A stretch of DNA of 64,000 bases from Neisseria shayeganii 871 (GTDB lineage Bacteria; Pseudomonadota; Gammaproteobacteria; Burkholderiales; Neisseriaceae). The notes under the pieces were generated by a model. That model searched no databases. It was not told where the DNA came from and worked only from the letters and a program-made list of their open reading frames with translations. This document shows positions 54,017-64,000 of the stretch, in pieces (position 1 is the stretch's first letter; each line of letters starts with the position of its first letter). The stretch lies in the NCBI RefSeq assembly GCF_000226875.1, contig NZ_JH164926.1, positions 686,658 through 750,657 of the forward strand, in the 5' to 3' direction. The translations under genes were made by a program, and so were the position numbers.

Positions 54017-55398
54017 CCGGATTCGGCTTTGCCGGCCTGCACTTCTTCGCGCACTCGCTGGCGGAAACGGGCGGCGGCAAAATGATAAAACGGTTGCGGG
54101 CAAAACTGGCGCGAAATCACCGAAGCGGCAATCGAGGCAATCAGCATCCAAAACAATAAAGACTGGCTGCCGGTCATCTCCATCACCACCACGCTGGCGG
54201 TGAGCGGCGACTGGGTGGCCGCCGCCAAAAAAGCCGCCATGCACAGCAAAGCCAACACCCCGGCCGGCGCAGCCAAACCGCTCAGCTGCGATACATGCAC
54301 GCCGATCAGCGCGCCGATGGTGAGCGAGGGCGTGAAAATGCCGCCGGGAATGCCGGCCCAATAAGAAATCACCGTGGCCGCCCATTTGCTGCCGGCCGCG
54401 CCCAAAGCGGCATCGGTATTGCCGCGCAACGCCGCCGCCGCGGCTTCGTAGCCCGTGCCGTAGGTTTCGCCCTGCGTCAGCAAACCCAAGGCCGCCAGCA
54501 GCAAACCGAACACCCCGGCCAGCCACACCGGATGCCGGCGCATCCAGCTGCGCCAGCCGCGCGGCGCCAGCCAATCCGCTCCTTTGCTCAAAAAGCGGGC
54601 AAACAAACCGCCGGCCACTCCGCACACCGCCGCACACACCAACACCCATTCCAGCATATTGCTGGCCAGCTCGCGGCCGTGGAAACCTTTGAAATAAGTG
54701 TTGTTGCCCTCAATCGCCACCAAAATAAAACCGGCCGCCAGCACGCCGATAAAAATCTGCCGCTCCCAGCGCAAAGCCACCGCACGGCCCAGCTCCTCAA
54801 TGGCAAACACCACCCCGGCCAGCGGCGCATTAAAGGCCGCCGCCAAACCGCCGGCCGCGCCGGCGGCCAGCAAATCGTTTTCGCGCAGGTTTTTAAACGC
54901 CAAATCGTGTTTGCGGCACCAGCCGCCCCACGCGGCCATCACCGCCGCACCCACCTGTACCGACGGCCCTTCCCGGCCGATGGACGCGCCGGCCAGCATG
55001 CCGAGAAAGGTGAGCGGAATTTTCAATAGCGTCTGCCCAAGTGCCACCAAGCGGTTTTTCTCCGCGCCGTGCGGCAGCGATAGCGCCGCCAACACCTGCG
55101 GAATGCCGCTGCCCGCGGTATAGGGCGCATAGCGGCGGGTAAACCACACCAACAGCATCATCGCCGCCGGCAGCACCACCACGGCCGCCCAAGGGTAGGC
55201 CCGTGTCCACTCTTGGTTCAACTCCAGCGCATAATCGGCCAAACGGGCAAAACCCAGCGACACCAAAGCCACCAGCGCCGCTCCCGCCAGCAACAGGGCG
55301 AAAGCCGCCGTTTTGCGCGACAGGCGTTTGGTTTGTTTGATTTTTCGGGACAGGGTTTTGCCGATGCGGCTGCTGATCCTGCCGGCCTGCCGGTACAT
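54007..55398 (-). CDS. CLC family chloride channel/transporter
   Basis: 463 residues, many membrane helices. The three CLC signature loops are present: GSGIPQV (96-102), GREGPSV (141-147, with gating Glu143) and GGIFTPSL. The start at 55398 has AAAGGAATGCC upstream. An in-phase frame continues to 55659 through the MITE but is not protein-like. The stop TAG comes from a DUS. It resembles the EriC/ClcA group, so H+/Cl- exchange is possible. Confidence 0.92.
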   Translation of the reverse strand: MYRQAGRISSRIGKTLSRKIKQTKRLSRKTAAFALLLAGAALVALVSLGFARLADYALELNQEWTRAYPWAAVVVLPAAMMLLVWFTRRYAPYTAGSGIPQVLAALSLPHGAEKNRLVALGQTLLKIPLTFLGMLAGASIGREGPSVQVGAAVMAAWGGWCRKHDLAFKNLRENDLLAAGAAGGLAAAFNAPLAGVVFAIEELGRAVALRWERQIFIGVLAAGFILVAIEGNNTYFKGFHGRELASNMLEWVLVCAAVCGVAGGLFARFLSKGADWLAPRGWRSWMRRHPVWLAGVFGLLLAALGLLTQGETYGTGYEAAAAALRGNTDAALGAAGSKWAATVISYWAGIPGGIFTPSLTIGALIGVHVSQLSGLAAPAGVLALLCMAAFLAAATQSPLTASVVVMEMTGSQSLLFWMLIASIAASVISRQFCPQPFYHFAAARFRQRVREEVQAGKAESGFR

Positions 55399-55523
55399 GG
55401 CATTCCTTTCTAAGCGTGAGCGGACGGGGCGGAAACCGATGAAGAAGGGCGTGATTGTAAATAAGAAAACGACCGCTGGGTAGGGCAAGCCGGCACAGAA
55501 ACGGCAAAGCAGCGTGTCAGGCT

Positions 55524-55666
55524 GAGACCTTTGCAAAACCCCCAGATGTGGATGCAGTTCAAGGCGTAGCAGCGCAGCGAACGCAGATATATCATATAGA
55601 TAGGCAAGTGAGCGAGCAGCGCTCAACGCAGAAATGCGCCGCAGATGGGGGTTTTGCAAAGGTCTC
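55524..55666 (+). repeat. MITE copy inserted in a DUS
   Basis: 143 bp with perfect 15-bp ends. The flanking duplication AGGCT (55519-55523 and 55667-55671) is the first five bases of the DUS that follows (AGGCTACCTGAA). One of the cleanest examples of insertion into a DUS. The rest of the 55399-55722 gap holds no gene. Confidence 0.95.
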
Positions 55667-55722
55667 AGGCTACCTGAAACGCTGCTTTGCCGTTAGCCAA
55701 GCTCGGCAACGGCCTCAGCCGC

Positions 55723-56634
55723 TTAAAAATGCCAAGCCGAAAACACCACCATCAGCACAGGCGGCAACACATTGGCGATAAAACCGAAGCTGATCGCCAT
55801 CGGCACCACTTCCAGGCCGCCGGACGAACGGATCACCGGCAAGGTGAAATCCAAGCTGGTGGCGCCGCCGCTGCCCACCGCCGCGCCGGGAAAACGCGGC
55901 ATGATCATCGGAATAAACACCAGCGCAAAAAACTCGCGCGACAAATCGTTGATCAGCGCCACGCTGCCCCACACCGGGCCGTAAGCCTCCGTCATCATGA
56001 TGCCGGACAGCGAATACCAGCCGAAGCCCGAGGCCAGCGCCAAACCTTTGCTCCACGACACCTCCGGCATCAGGGCGGCAAACAGCAGCCCGCCGGCCAG
56101 GCAAGACGCGGTAAACCACAGGGCTACCTGAACGCCGCGCTTATTGAGCAGAATCTGGCGCAAGGTAATGCCGCTGCCGCGCAACTGCAAACCCACCAAA
56201 AACACCAGCAGCATCAAGGCATACGTGCCGGTGGATTCCGGCGGCAGCCAAGCAGGCGGCAGCAGCCAGCCCAAAGCGAAACCCGCCGCCACACAGGCAA
56301 TCTGCTTGATGCTGCCGCCGATGCTGATGCGCTGTTTTTTCTCCTCCGCCGCCAAAGAGCGCTGCCACGGGCGGAAATGGTCGAACGCACACAGCACCAA
56401 CAGATTCAGGCCCATGGTGCAAGCAAACAGCAGCAGCACCGACACCGCAATACCGCCCAGCTGCTGCCCCAAATTGCCCACCTGCGACAGCGAAATGCCG
56501 ATCAGCAACAAAATCAGATACACCAATACCGCCAAAATCCGGTCCACCGCCCGCAACCACGGCTTGGGCAAGCGGATAAAAAAACCGACAAACAGCGGCG
56601 TCAAAATGGCCAGCAGCGTCAACAGGCTTTGCAT
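55723..56634 (-). CDS. LysO family transporter (lysine exporter-like)
   Basis: 303 residues with about eight membrane helices. LAVLVYLILLLIGISLSQVGNL and the GFGWYSLSGIMMTEAYGPVWGSVALINDLSREFFALVFIPMI block fit the LysO/YbjE family, which exports L-lysine in E. coli. Substrate inferred from family only. Its start lies 131 bp from the end of panB on the same strand. Confidence 0.85.
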   Translation of the reverse strand: MQSLLTLLAILTPLFVGFFIRLPKPWLRAVDRILAVLVYLILLLIGISLSQVGNLGQQLGGIAVSVLLLFACTMGLNLLVLCAFDHFRPWQRSLAAEEKKQRISIGGSIKQIACVAAGFALGWLLPPAWLPPESTGTYALMLLVFLVGLQLRGSGITLRQILLNKRGVQVALWFTASCLAGGLLFAALMPEVSWSKGLALASGFGWYSLSGIMMTEAYGPVWGSVALINDLSREFFALVFIPMIMPRFPGAAVGSGGATSLDFTLPVIRSSGGLEVVPMAISFGFIANVLPPVLMVVFSAWHF

Positions 56635-56765
56635 AAAACGTCCTTATCGTCCGGCAGACAATCAATTTGAGCGCACCGCCCGGCATCGGCGGCACGCCCA
56701 AAAACAGTTGAATCAACAAGCAGCGAAACCGCGGCTTGGCGCGGTATTCAGGCTTTCAGCTAGCC

Positions 56766-57560
56766 TCAGCCGGCAAAAGTATGTTCGGCAGCCGGGAAAC
56801 TTTTGTCTTTTACCGCCGCCACATAAGCCGTCACAGCCGCCTGAATGCTGCTCTGCCCCTGCATAAAATTGCGCACGAATTTGGCGGTTTTGCCCGGGAA
56901 AACGCCCAGCATATCGTGCATCACCAGCACTTGCCCGTCGCAATCCACTCCCGCGCCGATGCCGATGGTGGGGCAAGACAGGCTTTCCGTGACCCGTTTG
57001 CCCAAAGACGCCGGCACGCACTCCATCAGCACCACATCCGCGCCCGCTTCCTCATGCGCCTTGGCATCGGCCAACAGCGCCTCGGCCGCCGCATCGCCTT
57101 TGCCCTGCACCCGATAACCGCCAAACGCATTCACCGACTGCGGCGTCAGCCCGATGTGGGCGCACACCGGAATCCCGCGTTGTTGCAGAAAGCGCGTGGT
57201 TTCGGCCATAAACGCCCCGCCCTCCAGCTTCACCATATGCGCGCCGGCCGCCATCAGCTCGGCGGAAGCGGCAAACGCCTGCTCCTTGCTCTGCTGATAC
57301 GCGCCAAACGGCAAATCGGCCACAATCATGGCCTCACGGTTACCGCGCGACACCGCCGCCGTGTGGTAACACATATCGGCCAGCGACACCGGCAGCGTGG
57401 AGGCCTGTCCCTGCACGGCCATGCCCAGCGAATCGCCCACCAACAGCATGTCCACGCCCGCTTCGTTCATCAAAGCGGCAAAACTGGCCTCGTAGCAAGT
57501 GAGCATCGCGATTTTTTCGCCCTCGGCCTTCATCCGACGCAAGGTATTGACGGTAATCAA
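56766..57560 (-). CDS. panB: 3-methyl-2-oxobutanoate hydroxymethyltransferase
   Basis: 264 residues. Adds a hydroxymethyl group to 2-oxoisovalerate to make ketopantoate for CoA. Motifs: [84 protein letters not shown]. The start codon is TTG at 57560 (read [11 protein letters not shown]): family proteins begin the same way and AAAAGGAAAAACC lies before it. panC is not adjacent. Confidence 0.95.
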   Translation of the reverse strand: MITVNTLRRMKAEGEKIAMLTCYEASFAALMNEAGVDMLLVGDSLGMAVQGQASTLPVSLADMCYHTAAVSRGNREAMIVADLPFGAYQQSKEQAFAASAELMAAGAHMVKLEGGAFMAETTRFLQQRGIPVCAHIGLTPQSVNAFGGYRVQGKGDAAAEALLADAKAHEEAGADVVLMECVPASLGKRVTESLSCPTIGIGAGVDCDGQVLVMHDMLGVFPGKTAKFVRNFMQGQSSIQAAVTAYVAAVKDKSFPAAEHTFAG

Positions 57561-57666
57561 GGTTTTTCCTTTTCCAATCCGTAAACAATCAAAAAATGCA
57601 AAAAGCGGCACAAGGCTACCTGAAAAGCGGTTTAGATGCAAAGCTTGGCCGGCGGCAAAACCGGGC

Positions 57667-57693
57667 TTGATCGCCGGAGCCAATCGGTATAAT
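57667..57693 (+). promoter_or_regulatory. Promoter of the small membrane protein gene
   Basis: TATAAT at 57688-57693 with TTGATC at 57667-57672 (15-bp spacer), 33 bp before the ATG at 57727. Confidence 0.5.
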
Positions 57694-57726
57694 GCCGTAC
57701 ATGGTCAGCCACCTTCACCCAAAATT

Positions 57727-57954
57727 ATGATGTTGAAATCATTTTGCTCGCGTCTGCGTGCCTGGATAAACCGTGACGACGGACGGCTGTTCCAGATAGG
57801 CAATGAAACCCTGCCGAAGCGCACCGTATTCGGCGTGTTGTCCATGGTAACCGCGGCCGTTCTTGCTTTGTTGTGGCTGCGTGCGGGTTGGCACGGCGCA
57901 TGGAGCGGGCTGTTTGCCTTACTCGGACTCTACTGTTTGCGACCGAAAAAATGA
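57727..57954 (+). CDS. Hypothetical small membrane protein
   Basis: 75 residues from MMLKSFCSRLRAWINRDDGRLFQIGNETLPKRTVFGVLSMVTAAVLALLWLRAGWHGAWSGLFALLGLYCLRPKK. A basic N-terminal part is followed by two hydrophobic stretches (VFGVLSMVTAAVLALLWLRA and GAWSGLFALLGLYCL). No family recognised. The frame extends further upstream, but a TATAAT box and the tandem ATG codons support this start. Confidence 0.6.
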   Translation: MMLKSFCSRLRAWINRDDGRLFQIGNETLPKRTVFGVLSMVTAAVLALLWLRAGWHGAWSGLFALLGLYCLRPKK

Positions 57955-58112
57955 TGGCTTGACCTGACTGAATCGATGTATCGCGGCATCAACACCACTT
58001 TCTGCTGGCAGCCCGCAACACTTGGCCGCGCCGACTGCCGTTTATGGAAACCCTTTATTTGAAACAGATCAGCCATATGGTTTTCAGGTAGCCCGAGCAA
58101 AACGCAGGGGCT

Positions 58113-58254
58113 GAGACCTTTGCAAAACCCTCAGATGTGGATGCAGTTCAAGGCGTAGCAGCGCAGCGAGTGAAGACATATCACACGATAGGCAAGCGAG
58201 CGAGCAGCGCACAACGCAGAAATGCGCCGCAGATGGGGGTTTTGCAAAGGTCTC
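58113..58254 (+). repeat. MITE copy abutting a DUS
   Basis: 142 bp with perfect 15-bp ends, left flank GGGCT, right flank AGGCT as the beginning of a DUS. Otherwise the 330-bp gap 57955-58284 holds one DUS and no gene. Confidence 0.93.
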
Positions 58255-58284
58255 AGGCTACCTGAAACTGTTTCAGCTATTGAA

Positions 58285-59673
<1,389 letters not shown>

Positions 59674-59756
59674 CGTTTATCTTTCAATTTGTACTGTTTC
59701 TTTATCGGCCGGCCGGTTTTCAGGTAGCCTGCGGCGGCGCGGCATCGTCAGGCCGC

Positions 59757-59762
59757 ATTATA
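59757..59762 (-). promoter_or_regulatory. Likely -10 box of argH
   Basis: TATAAT on the minus strand, 84 bp before the argH start, in the divergent argH/anmK region. A DUS lies in the leader. Confidence 0.5.
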
Positions 59763-59814
59763 GCGGCGGCACCTTCTTTGCAGAATACGGCAAGCCGAAA
59801 ATAAGTGCTTCCGC

Positions 59815-59820
59815 TATAAT
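59815..59820 (+). promoter_or_regulatory. Likely -10 box of anmK
   Basis: TATAAT 30 bp before the anmK ATG. Confidence 0.55.
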
Positions 59821-59850
59821 CGCCCCTTCTCCACACCGCTTCCCCCAGCC

Positions 59851-60948
59851 ATGAGCCAACGCTATATCGGCCTGATGTCGGGCACCAGCATGGACGGCAT
59901 CGACGCCGTTTTGGCCGACATCGACGGCACCCGCTGGCAGGCCGCCCGCGCCCATTTCTTCGTGCCCTACCCTGATCCGCTCCGCCAACAGCTGCTGGCC
60001 CTACAGGACAGCGGCGGCGACGAACTGCACCGCGCCGCCCTGCTCGCCCAAACCGTTGCCCGCCTGTATGCCCAAGCGGTCAACGGCCTGCTGACACAGG
60101 AAGGGTTGGCCGCCGCCGACATCACCGCGCTCGGCGCCCACGGCCAAACCGTGCGCCACGCGCCCGAACACGGCTACACCGTCCAACTCATCGACCTGCC
60201 GCTTCTGGCCGAGCTGACCGGCATCGACTGCATCGGCGACTTCCGCAGCCGCGACCTGGCCGGCGGCGGCCAAGGCGCCCCCCTCGTGCCCGCCTTCCAT
60301 CAAGCCGTGTTCGGCCATCCGCAGCACGAGCGCGTGCTGCTCAACATCGGCGGCATCGCCAACATCAGCATTCTGCCGCCCGACGGCCGCCCCGCCGGCG
60401 GCTTCGACACCGGCCCCGGCAATATGCTGGCCGACGCCTATATGCAGCACTACCGCCAACAGCCTTACGACCGCGACGGCGCACTGGCCGCCGGCGGCCG
60501 CATCATCGAGCCCTTGCTGGCCGCATGGTTGGCCCACCCCTATTTCCAACGCCCCGCGCCCAAAAGCACCGGCCGCGAGCTGTTTTCTTTTTCTTGGCTG
60601 CAAGGCTACCTGAAAGCCGAATATCGGCCGGCCGACATCATGCGCACCCTGAATGCCTTTACCGCCCGCAGCATTGCCGAAGCCGTGCGCCGACACGCGC
60701 CGGCGGCACGCGAAATGTTTGTCTGCGGCGGCGGCACCTGCAATCCGGTTGTGATGGCCGAGTTGCGGCAGCAGCTTGCCGGCGTTCAGGTGGCCACCAC
60801 CGACGATCTGCACCTCGCCCCGCAATGGGTGGAAGCCGCCGCCTTCGCCTGGCTGGCGGCCTGCCGCATCCACCGCCGGGCCGCCGGCCCCCACCGCGCC
60901 ACCGGCGCCGCACGGCCTTATGTGTTGGGCGCTTGGCATTGCGCCTGA
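59851..60948 (+). CDS. anmK: Anhydro-N-acetylmuramic acid kinase
   Basis: 365 residues. Phosphorylates and opens 1,6-anhydroMurNAc in cell-wall recycling. YIGLMSGTSMDGIDAVLADI at the start, GAHGQTVRHAP, RDLAGGGQGAPLVPAFH, NIGGIANIS and FVCGGGTCNPVVM are all family blocks. An in-frame DUS gives GYLKAEYRPADI. Confidence 0.96.
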   Translation: MSQRYIGLMSGTSMDGIDAVLADIDGTRWQAARAHFFVPYPDPLRQQLLALQDSGGDELHRAALLAQTVARLYAQAVNGLLTQEGLAAADITALGAHGQTVRHAPEHGYTVQLIDLPLLAELTGIDCIGDFRSRDLAGGGQGAPLVPAFHQAVFGHPQHERVLLNIGGIANISILPPDGRPAGGFDTGPGNMLADAYMQHYRQQPYDRDGALAAGGRIIEPLLAAWLAHPYFQRPAPKSTGRELFSFSWLQGYLKAEYRPADIMRTLNAFTARSIAEAVRRHAPAAREMFVCGGGTCNPVVMAELRQQLAGVQVATTDDLHLAPQWVEAAAFAWLAACRIHRRAAGPHRATGAARPYVLGAWHCA

Positions 60949-61006
60949 AACACAAAATACCGCTGCCCTCGGGCAGCGGTATGTTTTTTGGACGGCGGAG
61001 ACCGGC

Positions 61007-62020
61007 CTACATCAGCGCATCGGTGAGCGCCGTTTCGGTTTCCACCGGCGTGGGCGCCAAGGGTTTTTCCTGCGGCAGCAAGGGCGTGATCAGGCGGTTG
61101 GTGAGACCGGTAATCGCCTCCACTTGGCGCACGGTGGCTTCGTCCATTTCAGCCATGGCCTCCACCGCGCTGCCCTCGGGCAACACTTGGTCCGGCTGCG
61201 GCGCGGCTTCTTCTTCAAACACCGCACGCGGGCGGCTCAAATCGGCCGAACCGCTCTGCCAGGCCACAGACGAGAGCTTGCCCTGCACGCGGGCATTGGC
61301 TTGGGCGCAGGTGATGCAGACCAAGCGGCCGTTGCGGTTGCGCAAAGTGGTGGTGACGCGGTTGGTCTGCACATTCAAACCCTTAACATCGGCCCAGGCG
61401 CGGATGCTTTGGTTCAAGGCATCGGTGTCCAGATTGCGCTGGTTATAAGGGTCTTTGTAGGCCGCCAGCCAAAGGTTGCCCGCTTCGTCGGCATTCAGTG
61501 AAGCCATTTGGTAAATCACCGCCGCATCGGCGCCGGTTTGCACCGAACGGGCGAAGCGCAGCGCATCGGGGCTTTGCATGCGCACGCAGCCGTGGCTGCG
61601 CACACCGGGCACGCTGGAAGGCACATTGGTGCCGTGGATGCCCAAACCCAAACGCGGATCGCCGAAGCGCACAAACACCGGCCCCAAAGGATTGTTCGGG
61701 CCCGGCGGCACGCTGGTCAGCGCGGGTTTGCCGGCCGCGGCCCGTTCGCGGCGGATGCTGGCCGGAATCGTCCACGTCGGGTTGTATGCTTTGGCGCCGA
61801 TTTGGTAGTCGCCCAAAGGCGTGCGCGTGCGGGCGCGGCCCACCGCCACCGGATAAGAGGCTTTCAGCTCGCCGTTTTCATATAAAAACAGCCGCAGCTG
61901 CGGAATATTGATCACCACATGCTGGCCGCTGGCCACCGGCGAATAATCGGGCAGCGGCGTATTGGCGGCGGACATCCCCACCCAAACCAGCAGGCCGCAA
62001 GCAAACAGAATCTTTTTCAT
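61007..62020 (-). CDS. L,D-transpeptidase (ErfK/YbiS/YcfS/YnhG)
   Basis: 337 residues from [20 protein letters not shown], a secretion signal. The YkuD domain covers about 35-175, with catalytic [22 protein letters not shown] (SHGC, Cys145). A C-terminal region of about 160 residues follows, acidic and Pro/Glu-rich toward the end. Periplasmic; forms 3-3 cross-links or attaches proteins to peptidoglycan. Convergent with anmK. A TATGAT on the minus strand near 62055 may be its -10 box. Confidence 0.92.
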   Translation of the reverse strand: MKKILFACGLLVWVGMSAANTPLPDYSPVASGQHVVINIPQLRLFLYENGELKASYPVAVGRARTRTPLGDYQIGAKAYNPTWTIPASIRRERAAAGKPALTSVPPGPNNPLGPVFVRFGDPRLGLGIHGTNVPSSVPGVRSHGCVRMQSPDALRFARSVQTGADAAVIYQMASLNADEAGNLWLAAYKDPYNQRNLDTDALNQSIRAWADVKGLNVQTNRVTTTLRNRNGRLVCITCAQANARVQGKLSSVAWQSGSADLSRPRAVFEEEAAPQPDQVLPEGSAVEAMAEMDEATVRQVEAITGLTNRLITPLLPQEKPLAPTPVETETALTDALM

Positions 62021-62202
62021 GGCTCTATTTCTCAAATGAAAAACAAACGGCGGCCATCATAACCCCAAAGCGGAAAATCTGTCAGCACAAACCTGATTTG
62101 GCTGGCTTTCTGCCCAGTACGCTGTTGCATTCAGGCTACCTGAAAGGGCGAAAACGTGCTTTAATGCCCGCCTTATTCCCCAGCCGTTGCCGAAAGCCCC
62201 GC

Positions 62203-63414
62203 ATGCGTTCTCCGATTATCTCCTCCCTGCTCGACACCGACCTGTATAAATTCACCATGCTGCAGGTGGTGCTGCACCAATTCCCCCAAGCGCACGGCGT
62301 CTATGAATTCCGCTGCCGCAACAACGACGCCACCGCCTATCCGCTGGCCGACATCAAAGACGCGCTCGAACAAGAGCTCGACGCCCTGTGCCAACTCAAA
62401 CTCAGCCAGGAAGAATTGGACTACCTGCGCCAGATGCGCTTCATCAAAAGCGATTTCGTCGATTATCTGGAGCTGTTCCAACTCAAACGCCGCTTCATCA
62501 CCGTCTCCACCGACGAGCAAAACCGGCTCAACATCCGCGTTGAAGGCCCCATCATCCAGGCCATGTTCTTCGAGATTTTCGTGCTGGCCATCGTCAACGA
62601 ACTCTACTTCCGCCGCCTCGAAACCCCCGAGGTGCTGGCCGAAGGCGAACGCCGCCTGCAGGCCAAAGCCGCGCTGCTGCGCGATTATGCCGCGCAACAA
62701 CAGCCGCACGAGCCGCCGTTTCTGATTTCCGATTTCGGCACCCGCCGCCGCTACAACCTGGCCTGGCAGGAGCACGTAGTGCGCACCCTGCACACCGCTG
62801 CCCCCGAATGCCTGCGCGGCACCAGCAACGTCTATCTGGCCAAAAAACTGGGCCTCACCCCCATCGGCACCATGGCTCACGAATTCCTGCAAGCCTTCCA
62901 GGCGCTCGACGTGCGCCTGCGCGACTTCCAAAAAGCCGCGCTCGAGGCCTGGGTGCACGAATACCGCGGCGACTTGGGCATCGCGCTCACCGACGTAGTG
63001 GGCATGGACGCCTTCCTGCGCGATTTCGACCTCTACTTCGCCAAACTCTTCGACGGCCTGCGCCACGACAGCGGCGACCCCTTCGTTTGGGGCGACAAAG
63101 CCTACGCCCACTACCAAAAGCTCAAAATCGACAGCCGCACCAAAATGCTCACCTTCTCCGACGGCCTCAACCTGGAAAAAGCCTGGGAGCTGCACCAATA
63201 CTTCAAAGACCGCTTCAAAACCAGCTTCGGCATCGGCACCAACCTCACCAACGACATGGGCCACACCCCGCTCAACATCGTCTTGAAACTGGTGGAATGC
63301 AACGGCCAGTCGGTGGCCAAGATTTCAGACAGCCCCGGCAAAACCATGACCGACAACAACACCTTCCTCGCCTACCTGCGCCAAGTATTCGACATCCGCG
63401 AACAGGCTACCTGA
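62203..63414 (+). CDS. pncB: Nicotinate phosphoribosyltransferase
   Basis: 403 residues. Makes nicotinate mononucleotide from nicotinate and PRPP in NAD salvage. [23 protein letters not shown] start, [43 protein letters not shown], and [10 protein letters not shown] near the end. The start at 62203 is preferred over the upstream frame start at 62098, whose added residues include a DUS. The stop is supplied by a DUS (QAT-stop). Confidence 0.96.
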   Translation: MRSPIISSLLDTDLYKFTMLQVVLHQFPQAHGVYEFRCRNNDATAYPLADIKDALEQELDALCQLKLSQEELDYLRQMRFIKSDFVDYLELFQLKRRFITVSTDEQNRLNIRVEGPIIQAMFFEIFVLAIVNELYFRRLETPEVLAEGERRLQAKAALLRDYAAQQQPHEPPFLISDFGTRRRYNLAWQEHVVRTLHTAAPECLRGTSNVYLAKKLGLTPIGTMAHEFLQAFQALDVRLRDFQKAALEAWVHEYRGDLGIALTDVVGMDAFLRDFDLYFAKLFDGLRHDSGDPFVWGDKAYAHYQKLKIDSRTKMLTFSDGLNLEKAWELHQYFKDRFKTSFGIGTNLTNDMGHTPLNIVLKLVECNGQSVAKISDSPGKTMTDNNTFLAYLRQVFDIREQAT

Positions 63415-63471
63415 AACCTGCCAGCCGCCGCCCGGGCGGCTTTTTGCCGCCCCGCCCGCATCGCGATTTGC

Positions 63472-63477
63472 TACAAT
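63472..63477 (+). promoter_or_regulatory. Possible -10 box of the aminopeptidase gene
   Basis: TACAAT, 43 bp before the MITE at 63520 and about 240 bp before the gene. If used, the MITE is transcribed in the 5' leader. Confidence 0.4.
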
Positions 63478-63519
63478 CCGCCGCGCCCGGCCGCCGGGCA
63501 AAACCCTTTCAGGTAGCCT

Positions 63520-63662
63520 GAGACCTTTGCAAAACCCCCATCTGCGGCGCCTTTCTGCGTTGTGCGCTGCTCGCTCGCTTGCCTATCTTCATGATATGTC
63601 CGCGCTCGCTGCGCTGCTACGCCTTGAACTGCATCCACATCTGGGGGTTTTGCAAAGGTCTC
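63520..63662 (-). repeat. MITE copy inserted in a DUS
   Basis: 143 bp with perfect 15-bp ends. The flanking duplication AGCCT (63515-63519, 63663-63667) is the end of the inverted DUS TTTCAGGTAGCCT on the left. Confidence 0.95.
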
Positions 63663-63714
63663 AGCCTGAGGCCGCCAACCCTCTCATTTTATTATCCTCA
63701 TCAGAAAGTCCGCC

Positions 63715-64000
63715 ATGAACACCGCCGCCCAACGCCTGGCCGCCCTGCGCCAAACCATGCAGCAACAGCAATTCGACGCCTGGCTGATCCCCTCCGCCGA
63801 CCCCCATTTGTCCGAATACCTGCCCGAGCACTGGCAGGGCCGCAGCTGGCTTTCCGGCTTCGACGGCTCGGTCGGCACCCTGCTCATCACCGCCGAGCGC
63901 GCCGAACTGTGGGCCGACAGCCGCTATTGGGAGCAGGCCGAACGCCAGCTGGCCGGCAGCGGCATCGTGCTGCAGAAACTCGGTTTGGGCCGCAGCCACC
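63715..64000 (+). CDS. M24 family aminopeptidase P (Xaa-Pro), 5' part
   Basis: The first 95 residues are in the window and the gene runs off the end. MNTAAQRLAALRQTMQQQQFDAWLIPSADPHLSEYLPEHWQGRSWLSGFDGSVGTLLITAERAELWADSRYWEQAERQL is the creatinase-like N-terminal domain of the large aminopeptidase P type. The catalytic metal site lies beyond the window. A MITE occupies the region just upstream. Confidence 0.88.
   Translation, partial: MNTAAQRLAALRQTMQQQQFDAWLIPSADPHLSEYLPEHWQGRSWLSGFDGSVGTLLITAERAELWADSRYWEQAERQLAGSGIVLQKLGLGRSH

Overview
The window is chromosomal DNA of a Neisseriaceae bacterium, most probably Eikenella or a close relative. The main evidence is the 12-bp word AGGCTACCTGAA, the published Eikenella dialect of the DNA uptake sequence (DUS). 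It occurs throughout on both strands, inside genes and as inverted pairs after genes. Housekeeping proteins (PanB, MnmC, TrpA, AccD, PqiABC, SecDF) also read as Neisseriaceae types. The DNA is GC-rich and densely coding. No rRNA, tRNA, CRISPR array or prophage was seen.

Layout. 1-5.5 kb: pnp, a candidate small RNA upstream of it, a dapF/DUF484/membrane-protein operon and a hotdog-fold protein. 5.56-6.77 kb: an intact IS5-type insertion sequence. 6.8-10.3 kb: a NudL-type Nudix hydrolase, lemA and the ABC-F gene uup. 10.3-11.2 kb: a dead IS1016-like element carrying a nested MITE just upstream of trpG. 11.3-19.2 kb: trpG, a lipoprotein, a membrane protein, yqeY, trpD, a methyltransferase, a phosphomannomutase/phosphoglucomutase, mnmC and a GyrI-like protein. 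19.4-30.4 kb: murJ, then a block of aryl-polyene-type genes: AMP-ligase/dehydratase fusion, MMPL exporter, two tandem halogenase-like flavoproteins, DUF3261 lipoprotein, ketosynthase and ApeP-like dehydratase. 30.6-36 kb: an orphan gene, metR, mltG, yciB, VOC and GNAT genes, tmk. 36-43 kb: yajC-secD-secF and pqiABC. 43-52.3 kb: trpA, a pseudogene, accD, a radical SAM gene, leuD, an entericidin-like lipoprotein, leuC, rluB, scpB, yraN and rsmI. 52.7-64 kb: argJ, a CLC channel, a LysO-like exporter, panB, a small membrane protein, argH, anmK, an L,D-transpeptidase, pncB and the start of an M24 aminopeptidase P.

The most notable non-coding feature is a family of about 140-220 bp MITEs. They share the 15-bp terminal repeat GAGACCTTTGCAAAA with the intact IS5-type element. 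Eight recognisable copies, three decayed copies and two isolated ends are present. Where the flanks are intact they are short direct repeats (AGCCT, AGGCT, AGCTT), and in most cases the target is exactly the first five bases of a DUS. The elements therefore appear to use the uptake sequence as an insertion target.

The most interesting gene block is the aryl-polyene locus. It lacks an acyl carrier protein, ketoreductase, acyltransferase and second ketosynthase in this window, so the pathway must be split or incomplete. The two tandem halogenase-like flavoproteins suggest a modified, possibly halogenated, aryl polyene. DUS copies also shape genes: at least seven coding regions take their stop codon from a DUS, and one takes its ribosome binding site and start from one.
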